Origin: Epiperipatus broadwayi
Taxonomy: Eukaryota; Onychophora; Udeonychophora; Euonychophora; Peripatidae
Assembly: GCA_028023455.1 (NCBI GenBank)
Contig: JAQFVV010001070.1
Span: forward strand, 1-64,000
Length of the DNA stretch: 64,000 nucleotides
Direction: 5' to 3'
Position numbers and translations under genes: made by a program. A model generated the notes under the pieces. It worked only from the letters and a program-made list of their open reading frames with translations, was not told the origin of the DNA and searched no databases. The stretch's first letter is position 1; each line of letters starts with the position of its first letter. Shown here one piece after another: positions 54,919 through 64,000 of the stretch.

Positions 54919-57265
54919 TGTAATGGGCACATATGATGTTACATTTTTTTTTTATTAAACATGAAAAAATAAAAGACTTCATTTTTAAAAATTAAGTAAT
55001 ATTTACTGAGGCTATAACCTTGATAATATGCGTGTAAAATATGATAGTATGGACCTCTACAGGTGTTTTTCTTCCATAGCGTAAGCTTGTGTTTAAAAAA
55101 CACCTGTAGAGGTCCCTACTATCATATTTTACATGCATATTATAGAGGTTATAGCCTCAGTAAATATTACATACGTAATCAATGTGCGTTTAATGAAATT
55201 ATAATTACAATTTTTAAGAATTAAAAATTATAAAATCATCTTAAACTCGTATATATATATATAAAATTGCACAGATAAAAAAAAATTATTAAAATAAAAC
55301 TATTAGAAATAGAAAAAGTATTTTAAAACCAAAAACTTAAAAAGATTTAGAGATAAAAATATATCTTTAATTTTGGAAAACACATTAATTAATCATAAAA
55401 TGGAAATGATTGTTTTAATTAGTCAAATGTAAACTAGCCCTTGGGCATTTAAAATGTGTAAGCAATGGTCAGATAGGAGAAAACAATAGAAACTAATAGC
55501 CAATGAAAGAAAGCCATCAAAAAATCGGACCTCAACAGAAGGATCATCATCATCGATGACATAATGTCCATTGGATCTTAAAGTTACATATAAAAGAACA
55601 AGTTTGGAAATAAAAAGTTTAGTGATTGAAGAATTATTATTAAAAAAGGACAGATATGTGTTAAGTTGGAGAAGCGATTGAAAGATGCACTTTCAATTCC
55701 TTCAGTTGTTCAAAAAAATGAAACATTGTTTTCCAATATTGCGGATCACAGGACATCAAGGCCCAGAAGAATACCATCAACCATAAAGGACCAACAGTTA
55801 ACTGCACACTGATCTCCTTATGACTTCGTGGGATTTAACACCTTCCATTACAAGAAATCAGAGACTATGGCCATTTTTCAAAACAGTAAGAAATATATAA
55901 TTAATGAATATTTCTAAACAAAAGAACTCTAAATGCTAAATGTTTCAATATTTTAAATAGAAGAATTTCCTATCTGACTAAATTAGTTATAATTTTATTT
56001 GATGTATTTCTTTTGTAAAATCATTTCCATTTATTTATATATATTTTTTGTTCTTTAAGTTTTTATTATGATTTTTTATTTTTCGTTAAATTAAATTCTA
56101 TAAATGTTAAATTTAAGTCAGGCATGAATGGCTATATAGATTTGTAAAGTTATATTAGGGGAGGGTAATCTTAGGTTATTCATTCTGTAGTTGAATTAGG
56201 TCAATGGATTGAATATGTTGGGGTAATTAGTACATGTTGTATGAGATTCGCTATGAGCAGAATCGCATTATATGCCACACACTCTCATTTTGCCTATGGA
56301 AGGAATTATAAGATGGAGTCCGCTGTTCGTTCCTATGGAGTTTTTTTATTGCTCTTCTCATCAGATAGATGTAGTATTCCTATCTGGATGAGAGGCAATT
56401 TATAATTGCACTGTCATATTCATATTACATTGAACACATCGATATATCAGATGGATTGATGTTGGTTTAACTGTGAACTTTTGGCCTAAGGTTAAATAAG
56501 GGATAAAATATTTTCTTTTCAAATGCAATCTATGTAATCTATTCATACTCGACACTCTAAATAAAAATTACATTAAATTTAAGTTGGGTATAGACACTTA
56601 CATGGGTTCATTATCGGTTAATTATGTTTTTGGTTTTCATATTTGATCAAAATATATAGATTCGGCAAATAATGATACCTTACGGTGAGTATCTAAAATG
56701 TATTTATTCTGATGTCTTTTAAGTTATTGGTGTCAATGTGGCATCTTATGATGAAAGCCATTGGGTTTCTTATAAATTTCCCTCTGCAGTTCCCCCAATG
56801 ATTTTATATTTTGATCATTTATGTTTATTTTGAAATGTTTTTAACCATGTAATCATCATTATAAAACAAACTTTTATAAATCCATCTGTGCGAACTTATA
56901 AAAATTAAAATGTAAAAAATTAAAATCTAAAATCAAAGTTAAAAATGTAAGTTGAAGTTTAAATTGTAAAACTGATACTAAAATAATTTTAAATATTATA
57001 TATGTGTGTAAATAAATGTTTGTGTGTTAATTTCTGGCAGTGGTTTCCTTTAATTTGAAAATGTTTTTAGATAAGAATTATTTTATTATCTCTGTGTCTC
57101 CACTGAGCTAGTGATAATGACCGGAATCAACCAAAATATATAAAATGAAAAAAATTTTTTTTTTACTTATGTATCTGCCTACTATATCAATTTTCTAGAT
57201 TCAAATGCCTAGTGGTGCCCGGTAGTGCAGTTTATGTTAAGTCGCTAACTCCGGATTGTTATAAA
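54919..57265 (+). repeat. Right LTR (with small hairpin insertion)
   Basis: Direct copy of the left LTR. It ends immediately before the 57.3-kb palindrome. Confidence 0.7.
54990..55172. repeat. Small foldback repeat in the right LTR
   Basis: Arms of about 70 bp, running from GTAATATTTACTGAGGCTAT to CACCTGTAGAGGTCC and back inverted, around a loop near 55063-55095. Absent from the left LTR at the matching place. Confidence 0.7.
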
Positions 57266-57359
57266 ATGTATTTTATTTATTTTCACGACCGTAATGGCAT
57301 GAAAATAATTTATTTTATATGGATAATGAATCTTAGACTGCTCCCCTAAATAATGTTAG

Positions 57360-57563
57360 TCACCATGTTTCAGAACCATAATCCAAAGCTTTATTAGCAA
57401 TTTCATGTAACTTCTTTCTAATAACCGATTGGCATCTTAATATTGGACCCACCAAAGATGTGTGTTTATTTGTAATATATTGTTTAGCTAATAAAGAGCA
57501 TATGAGAAATAATAGCGTGAATGACACTACGTAATTATCTACTGCTTGCTCATTCATGCACAC
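57360..57563 (-). pseudogene. 67-codon ORF in left palindrome arm, unknown
   Basis: Near-identical to the plus-strand frame at 58388-58591 (shared SFTLLFLICSLLAKQYITNK). Half of it is hydrophobic. Most differences between the two arms change the amino acid, which argues against selection for a protein. No family recognised. Confidence 0.2.
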
Positions 57564-58387
57564 ACTAATGTATATAATTAATTTATAAGTGTATAATAAT
57601 TTGTCAGTATATTAAACTATATTTTATTGTCTAACATATTTGAGTAGTTCAAATTCCTTTTCCTCTACTTCCACATATTACAGCCATGCTTATGTATATT
57701 TTAATATAGTCATAGTTAATAGATGTCTCATTGTTTTGCTCAGCTTTGCTAGTCAGCCGGATTAAGATTAATTCTCATGTGCCATCACTATCATGTTATT
57801 CATTAGATGTTAGATCTGGGGCTTAGAGAGTGGATTCGAATCCAGGCTGGTCCCTAACCTAAATGTCAAGCTTGACTGAGTTTGAAGTACATTTTGTGAG
57901 ATCCAGTTCATATTAGATGGATAAACATGTTTTGACCGGCACATAGGATTTTTTTTTCTCGAGCTCAGCCCCATGTTGGGTGCCAAGTATGAGAAAAAAA
58001 AATCCTATGTGCCGGTCAAAACATGTTTATCCATCTAACATAAACTGGAATTAACAAAATGTACTTCAAACTCAGTCAAGCCTGAGATTAAGGTCAGGAA
58101 CCAGCCTGGATTCAAACCCACTCTCTAAGCCCCAGATCTAACACCTAATGAATAACATAATAGTGATGGCACATGAGAATTAATCTTAATCCGGCCGACT
58201 AGCAAAGCTGAGCAAAACAATGAGACATCTATTAACTATGATTATATTAAAATATACATAAGCATGGCTGTAATATGTGGAAGTGGAGGAAAAGGAATTC
58301 CAACTACTCAAATACATTAGACAATAAAATATAGTTTAATATACTGACAAATTATTATACACTTATAAATTAATTATATACATTAGT

Positions 58388-58591
58388 GTGTGTGTGAATG
58401 AGCAAGCGGTAGATAATTACATAGTGTCATTCACACTATTATTTCTCATATGCTCTTTATTAGCTAAACAATATATTACAAATAAACACACATCTTTGGT
58501 GAGTCCAATATTAAGATGCCAATCGGTTATTAGAAAGAAGTTACATAAAATTGCTATTAATGCTTTGGATTACAGTTCTGAAACATGGTGA
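58388..58591 (+). pseudogene. 67-codon ORF in right palindrome arm, unknown
   Basis: Inverted counterpart of 57360-57563. Same reasoning: open because the arms are similar, not clearly a gene. Confidence 0.2.
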
Positions 58592-58689
58592 CTAACATTA
58601 TTTAGAAAAGCATTCTCAGATTCATTATACATATAAGATAAATTATTTTCATGCCATTACAGTCATGAAAATAAATAAAATACATTTGA

Positions 58690-59445
58690 AAACATTTGAT
58701 TATATTTGAATTTATGACAAAATATTTAATAAAAAATTATTTTAACGATAGTAAGATGAACACTTTATATTCCCCAAGGCATATAGATACTCTTAAATAT
58801 AAATATATAAATTATGACGGTGGGAATGTATATGATTGAAATAAACTTAATTAATAAAATAGAAATAATTGGCATTTATATATACAGTATATCTTAAGCA
58901 GAGTGCAATTTTAATATTGAGCATTAAAACTGGGTCATGAAGTAATAGAAATAATAATACGAAAAAGTTTTCAGTGCTGACATAATAGCCTAAAAATAAC
59001 TAAGAGGAAAAGGTTGTGCTTCTGGATGAAAAACGAAATCTCACATCCCCTTCTTGGTTAGTGCTTAAAGAAAAGTGGATAGGCATGGTGTGGCCCAGAC
59101 TTTTGCTGGTATAACTGATGCGAGAGGCCTTTATCTATGAAGTGAATATGCATAGCATGTGCCAAACTTATGGGATCACCACCAGAGGCATTTTATATGA
59201 AATAAATATGATTCTGGACAGCTCAACTATCTACGGAATGAGATAAGAAAAAAATCTATGGTTTCGAACTTGTCGCAACCCCCAGATTAAGACTAGAAGC
59301 ATGTAATATATATATGAAATTAGGTTAAATGTTAGTAACGCAGAACGAATGAATGTCTCTAATGACATTGAATAAGATTCACTGCTTTTAAAAATAAATG
59401 ACCCTTGTTTGAGTACTATAATTTAGACAAATGATATGCTATACA
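58690..59445. other. AT-rich non-coding stretch
   Basis: Nothing recognised. Confidence 0.4.
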
Positions 59446-59462
59446 GTTATAATATATATATA

Positions 59463-59549
<87 letters not shown>

Positions 59550-59552
59550 GGG
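59446..59552. repeat. (TA)n followed by (GA)n microsatellite
   Basis: About 80 bp of nearly pure TA repeats run into about 20 bp of GA repeats. The longest simple repeat in the window. Confidence 0.95.
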
Positions 59553-61560
59553 AGAGATATTTACATTTCATTTACTTAAAATATACTTGAAGATTTTATA
59601 AGCAAAAGTAACATTAAGATTTAGATTTCAAATTAATAAAATATATGTTAAGATTTGATTAAGTAAAAAAGACATTAAGATTCACCCCCTTCCCTTTCCC
59701 ACTATTTAAAACAATTCAATCCCACCTTTGTGATGTTTAGAATAACTGGAATATTTAAATACTGTATTTGATATTTTAAGAGTATGAAAAATGAAGTAAG
59801 ATTAGCAGTTATATAGAAAACAAATTATAAGTCACCCTTTCAGAATTTAATAAATAATTATAAAATAAAGGTTTCAGAGCATTAATTAGCTTGAGTTCTG
59901 GATTTTCCCTGGGTAGAAAATCCAGAGTTAAACAAATATATATTTTTATATTAAAAATAAACCTAAAATGTTGATTCGTAAAAACAATCTGGTGAACATA
60001 TTAATTTATAATGCACTATATATGTATATTTAAAGGGGATGTTAATAACCTCTTTATGAAGATTTAGTTAAAAAATGACAGAAAAGATCTTTAGAAATTA
60101 AGCTTGCCAGGTTGTGAGATTGGCAATTTAATAATAATACGAGTATACATTTAAAATCAAGTAATAAATAACTATAAATAATTAACCGCACCAAAGTTAA
60201 AGAAAGTTAGAGTATATGACATAGGATTAAATTTATGAAAATCATTTAAGAGCAAATTATACATTTACATATTTAAATATCAAAAAAAAAGGTAAAGTTA
60301 AATAACCAATTAGAAGAAATCTTCAAAGATGAGTTAAGCTAAATTTAGTTTGAAGTGATGGCTTGAAATGTTACCTTGCAATTTTAAGTGTCCGATTTAG
60401 TACTGGACGTGTATGGCAATTGAAAAAAGTTCTTCAGTGGCAACAAGCTTCTATTAGCATTCTAAAGTTCCTTCTTTAGGCTTTTACTTTCTTTCAAGGC
60501 AGCAGTTAGATGGTATATTAGTGGGGAAAATGACCCACCCGGGTCAGCAGGCAGGTGGATTTATGACTACATCACTTTAAATTTCAGGCGATGTGTAATA
60601 TCTTAACAATCAGTTCTCTTAATACTAGCTCATCTAATCTGTGACTCAAAATTCAGTCATTTTATAGTTTTTCTTTATCGGTTGTTTTTGAAGATGCAAC
60701 AATAAAATAACATCCAAAAATAAATTCAAATCTATTTCCAGATTAGAAATAGATTTGACAACATGTTTTTAACAAAAGTATCTCTAATCTTAATCCCCTT
60801 TTAAGTAAAACTTTAACTAAAAATACATACCCCAGATTAAAACAATAGTGCTTCCAACCCTTAATTATTTTTAGACAATTACTGCAGCATCTTCCATATT
60901 GGATTCTATAAAAATATACAGTTTAATATAAAAAGTACTTTAAAAAGAAAAAGTTTAAAAATGACGTATAATAAAATATTTACAAAAAAATCAATCTTTT
61001 GTTAGTAATTTTGCTCCTATATATATATATTTGAATCGCACCTATAATACTTTAATAAAAAAAGAACTAATAATTAATAATAAAATTAATAATCATAAAT
61101 ATTGAAAGTTAAACTATAAATTTAGGCACGCATTCCAAATATATACATAAAAAATATATATATGACAAAAGGAGCAGATGGGTTATAGGGGTTTGAATAC
61201 GGGTTAGTAGGTAGAAACATGAAGCACAATCTTAAGCTAAGATTGACTGCTTCAATATATATATATATTTCATATGATGGAATTAACATCCATTATGTTG
61301 TCTTTATAAAATACTTTAATATAAAAATATAAATAAATATTATAGACAACTATATTTGAATTAATAATAAATTTATTTTGCATCGAATCGATTTTCATTC
61401 AAAATGAACCTTCTCAAGATGTTGGAATAAATCAAAAAGTCATGCGATTTATATTAACTTAGTATACACTTATTGTTCAAACCAAACCTTAAAAATTATT
61501 AAAATTTTTAATGTTTAGTTGACAACTTACAATTCAACTTCATGGATTCTTGGAGCAAAA
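59553..61560. other. AT-rich stretch with two near-perfect hairpins
   Basis: No gene recognised. Hairpins: 59896-59907/59916-59927 (CTGGATTTTC stem) and 60726-60738/60746-60758 (perfect 13-bp stem TCAAATCTATTTC, 7-nt loop). A GTTTGAATACGGG block near 61191 resembles an inverted or degenerate B box in a possible SINE remnant. Confidence 0.4.
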
Positions 61561-61568
61561 TTCAGAAA

Positions 61569-61810
61569 CTAACATCCTTTGACCTTAATGAGAAAGGCTT
61601 CATAAAAATTATGACAATTTAAAGAATACAGTTTATAAAATTCACTATCAACAATCAGAAGACACCGATCACATAAATGTCTGTAGAGTTGAAAGAAATC
61701 AGATGGTATATCCTCAATATAGCAGTTTTTTAAATTTTGTTTATAAAAATCTTTAAATAAATTAAAAGACATTATATTGAAACAGTCAGTTTTCAACTTG
61801 ACTCTTTCAC
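61569..61810 (-). CDS. Possible terminal coding exon, unknown protein
   Basis: On the minus strand an AG acceptor (CATATATAGCAG|GTGAAAG, exon starting at 61810) is followed by about 80 codons open to TAG at 61569-61571. The peptide is rich in Cys, Tyr, Phe and charged residues (KDFYKQNLKNCYIEDIPSDF, then QLYRHLCDRCLLIVDSEFY) and looks more protein-like than random AT-rich frames. No family is recognised, the polypyrimidine tract is poor and the upstream exon was not found. Confidence 0.25.
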
Positions 61811-61829
61811 CTGCTATATATGCTATATA

Positions 61830-62370
61830 ACAGTATTAATTTATATATAAATACCACCAACCCTCGTATATTTTATAATAATAATACTAATAAATTCCAT
61901 CTAAAATTGAATCTAATTAAATCTATCATATGTGTGTGTGTGTATCGTTTAATATGTACTAAAGTATTCATTTATATACTCCTTTAGTCAAAATGCGCAC
62001 ATATATAGATTATTAATAATTGTTAGATGAAAAACTAATTGTATGTGTAACTGTAGACTACATATATGCTAGAATATAAATGTTAATAGATTACAAAACA
62101 TTTCTTTTTCCATAATTTTAGATATTTATTAAATTATGCATTTTCAAAATTATTTAATTCTGCATATATCGGTAAATTAGAACGGTCAAGTTACATATAT
62201 AATAAAATGTTTTTCTTAATCTTAGAGTTGTTTTTCTGGACATACTGTCGCCAATATAGTTAATCCTTACCAAAAATACAGTAATTAAAAATGTAAAAAT
62301 AGAATAAAACGGGGAAAACTGAATAGATTGACCTATTTAAAATTAAAAACAATAGGCTCCCTTGGTGATT
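61830..62370. other. AT-rich non-coding stretch
   Basis: Small (TG)n tract near 61931-61942; nothing else recognised. Confidence 0.4.
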
Positions 62371-62386
62371 GACCACTGGCGTACAT

Positions 62387-62511
62387 CCCAAGAAAAACAA
62401 TTCTCGGAAAAGACAGCCAAGAAAACAATTCTTGGAAAATACAGTAATGAAAAAGAAAAGGAAGGGGGGGAGTATGGTATAAAAGAGGTAGCAGCCACCT
62501 TTGGAGGCACT
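62387..62511 (+). promoter_or_regulatory. Candidate core promoter: TATA box with two upstream dyads
   Basis: TATAAAAG at 62478-62485, in a locally GC-richer setting, lies 34 bp before a CTCAATA initiator-like sequence (A at 62512). Upstream, a 28-bp unit is repeated: TTCTCGGAA (62401-62409) and TTCTTGGAA (62429-62437), both fitting the TTCNNNGAA STAT/GAS pattern and lying inside CCAAGAA...TTC(T/C)(T/C)GG dyads. Function is inferred from motifs alone. Confidence 0.35.
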
Positions 62512-62710
62512 CAATAAAAATTTTCTAAAGAGTAAAAAGAAAAAAATATTAAAATACAGTAAATTAATAAAATGTCGGAGTAGAAAGGCGTCAAACCTAG
62601 CCTTCTGACAGGCAAAGAACCATCTAAGCCAAGAAGAGGAGCAGATCACCGTGAAAACATGCTCGCTGTCCAAGGAAACCCGCAGTACGAAGAAACACCA
62701 AGCTCAAATG
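62512..62710 (+). CDS. Candidate first exon of a plus-strand gene (partial)
   Basis: Downstream of the TATA box the sequence becomes less AT-rich. It contains an ATG at 62659 reading MLAVQGNPQYEETPSSN and reaches a donor-like G|GTAAATAT (intron from 62711), leaving phase 1. A tiny upstream ORF (ATG at 62574, three sense codons) precedes it. Two of the three frames are open across 62612-62710, so the frame is not certain. The gene would continue beyond the window. No family recognised. A hydrophobic minus-strand frame over the same DNA is taken as a shadow. Confidence 0.25.
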
Positions 62711-64000
62711 GTAAATATTCTTCTCATCTAAAATCTTCAATCAAAAGCTAGCTTAACTTCAAACTAATGGCCATCTTAAAACATGTATTTGATTTGACAA
62801 ACTTAATTTAAAAGTCACCTAAAAATATAATAATTGATAACTAATTAAACCCTAGAGTCTTGCCTGATTTTAAATATAAGAGTCTAAACTTAAGTGTAAA
62901 CTGATTGTGATTATAAAAATTATAATTTAAACCTGAGAGATAAAATGTTAAATGATTTAACGTATTTTAGTTGAATTAAGCTTTATTATTTTATGATCTA
63001 AAATACGCGCATTCACACACATCTTTTATTAATGAAATTGCATTATTTTATGTTTTGGTTTACTCGCAAAATATAGTTTGATTTGGTTACGTATTGATTT
63101 AAATTAAATAATTAAATGCTATCTATTTCAATTTGTTTAATGTGGAAATTAATTTTTATAATAATTTAAATAATATGTAAGATTTCTATAATAATTTGTA
63201 TGTTATAGATCAACGATAATATCCGTAATCGTTGATTTATAAGATAGCTTTAAAAGACCGAATCAAACATGTTTTAGCGAACTGTATACTACTTGCTCTT
63301 TTTAAATAAGCAACTAATTATCAAACTTCACTTATTTAAATTTATTATGATTTAAAATTGTATTTCTTGTGATTATCTATGCCAATATTATTATTATTTA
63401 GTTACATTATATTGTTTATGCTATAAAATTGCAAAACCGAGCTTTATTCTTAATTTAAACTATTCGCGAGTGTTAAATAAAAATTCGCTCGCATATATAT
63501 ATATGTAAGTGCGCGCATATATAAGACGTATAATTATATACGAAATAAAAAGCTCTGTTTTGGAAAGGATAATATGTCTACAATTAAGGGTTATTACAAA
63601 CGTAGCATCACCTTAAAATAGATTTGCATTTTAAATTGATATTTTAAATTAATATCTAGGTAAAGTGATATAACTTCAGCATAAATTTATATGTTTATAT
63701 TTTAATTCCCCATATGCTGTAAATCCTCCTTAAGCTAAATAAGTCGTAGCCTATATAGCTAACTCTATAGATTGGATCCATAAATTCCCTTTATTTGTAC
63801 TATTTCAAAGTACTATAATATGAACTGATGTGGGATAGTTTCATGAAAGAAACTTGATTTTTAGCGTCGTAATTTTAAAAATGATTATTAGTCAGTGGTG
63901 CATATGTCTCCTTACGAAACGCTACGGCGTATATTCTTTTTGCTGTAATTCTGTAATGGTTGCATACCGTCGCCCTGCATCATTACCTTAGTTCGGGCAA
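62711..64000. other. AT-rich stretch, possible intron
   Basis: No exon recognised. A hairpin with stem ATCAACGAT/ATCGTTGAT lies at 63209-63236. Short (TA)n/(CG-TA) tracts near 63491-63525. Confidence 0.4.

Larger units (their letters stand above)
51015..57265 (+). mobile_element. Large non-autonomous LTR retrotransposon with ~2.2-kb LTRs
   Basis: Direct repeats 51015-54209 and 54919-57265 both start TGTAATGGGCACATA and end near a GGAT(C/T)GTTATAA block. They enclose a 709-bp non-coding interior that starts with TAGCACCCAACGTGGGGCC (54210-54228), a PBS-like sequence. The repeats differ in length because each holds its own foldback insertion (51992-52977 and about 54990-55172); without them each LTR is about 2.2 kb. 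The interior matches that of the miniature element at 29.1-30.3 kb, including a G-rich run at about 54735. No gag or pol. This is a LARD/TRIM-like parasite of an autonomous element not seen here. Confidence 0.75.
57266..58686. repeat. 1.4-kb palindrome with a PBS-like centre
   Basis: The left arm (57266-57958) and right arm (57991-58686) are inverted copies, a few percent different. On the minus strand the 32-bp centre contains TTGGCACCCAACATGGGGC, similar to the PBS of the neighbouring LTR element. Arms begin near TGTATTTTATTTATTTTCA or TGTAATGGCATG and may be LTRs in inverted order. Each arm contains a copy of the same 67-codon frame. Confidence 0.75.

Noticed and set aside
62260-62673. 137-codon hydrophobic minus-strand ORF
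   Set aside because: It covers the plus-strand TATA box and candidate exon, is extremely Phe/Leu-rich from A-rich opposite-strand DNA, and has no domain or splice context. Treated as a shadow.
1-64000. CRISPR arrays, rRNA genes, bacterial operons
   Set aside because: No regularly spaced direct repeats with unique spacers, no rRNA-like conserved blocks, and no closely packed ORFs. The repeats present are eukaryotic transposons and microsatellites.

Overview
The window is AT-rich metazoan nuclear DNA. It has no operons, long AT-rich intergenic stretches, (TA)n and (TA)n(CA)n microsatellites at many repeat edges, consensus GT-AG splice sites around the few gene-like ORFs, and almost every protein-like ORF belongs to an animal-type transposable element. 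The mix (RTE-type LINE, APE-type LINE with a CCHC ORF1, Penelope-like element with GIY-YIG, Ty3/Gypsy, mariner-type HTH, miniature LTR elements, foldback elements) suggests an invertebrate such as a mollusc, cnidarian or arthropod. The sequence alone does not fix the species.

Layout. 0-2.3 kb: AT-rich DNA with a possible decayed LINE reverse transcriptase. 4.6-5.95 kb: two head-to-head fragments of a Penelope-like element. 6.2-7.2 kb: the 3' end of a second LINE and a mariner-type helix-turn-helix relic. 7.8-8.1 kb: a SINE-like repeat. 8.2-11.5 kb: an RTE-type LINE with an uninterrupted 995-codon endonuclease/reverse transcriptase ORF. 11.9-12.4 kb: a minus-strand exon for a secreted protein, with a 270-bp hairpin repeat just upstream and an RFX/CRE-like motif cluster at 13.1-13.3 kb. 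13.3-14.1 kb: a short direct duplication. 14.2-22.6 kb: a divergent, apparently non-coding 3.4-kb duplication whose two copies share paired Pumilio-type motifs and a poly(A) signal. 22.6-23.9 kb: two foldback repeats.

24.7-28.9 kb: a badly decayed Ty3/Gypsy element. 29.1-30.3 kb: a miniature LTR element. 30.3-33.8 kb: a 1.4-kb direct repeat pair. 33.9-34.4 kb: a second fragment matching the Gypsy 5' region. 35.9-40.9 kb: a full-length LINE with a CCHC-knuckle ORF1 and APE/RT ORF2, flanked by an exact 15-bp target-site duplication and broken by three frame changes. 40.9-51.0 kb: AT-rich DNA with SINE-like repeats (an inverted pair at 43.2-44.5 kb), a local duplication and an 80-bp retroposed tRNA-like insert with 16-bp target duplications. 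51.0-57.3 kb: a large non-autonomous LTR element, relative of the one at 29 kb, with ~2.2-kb LTRs around a ~0.7-kb non-coding interior, each LTR carrying a different foldback insertion. 57.3-58.7 kb: a 1.4-kb palindrome with a primer-binding-site-like centre. 58.7-64 kb: AT-rich DNA with a long (TA)n(GA)n tract, three hairpins, a possible minus-strand terminal exon (61.6 kb) and a possible TATA promoter with a plus-strand first exon (62.4-62.7 kb).

No CRISPR array, rRNA, intact tRNA or complete host gene was seen. The RTE and the 35.9-40.9 kb LINE are the obvious candidate sources of retroposition enzymes for the SINE-like inserts. The miniature LTR elements have no coding capacity and must depend on an autonomous relative elsewhere.
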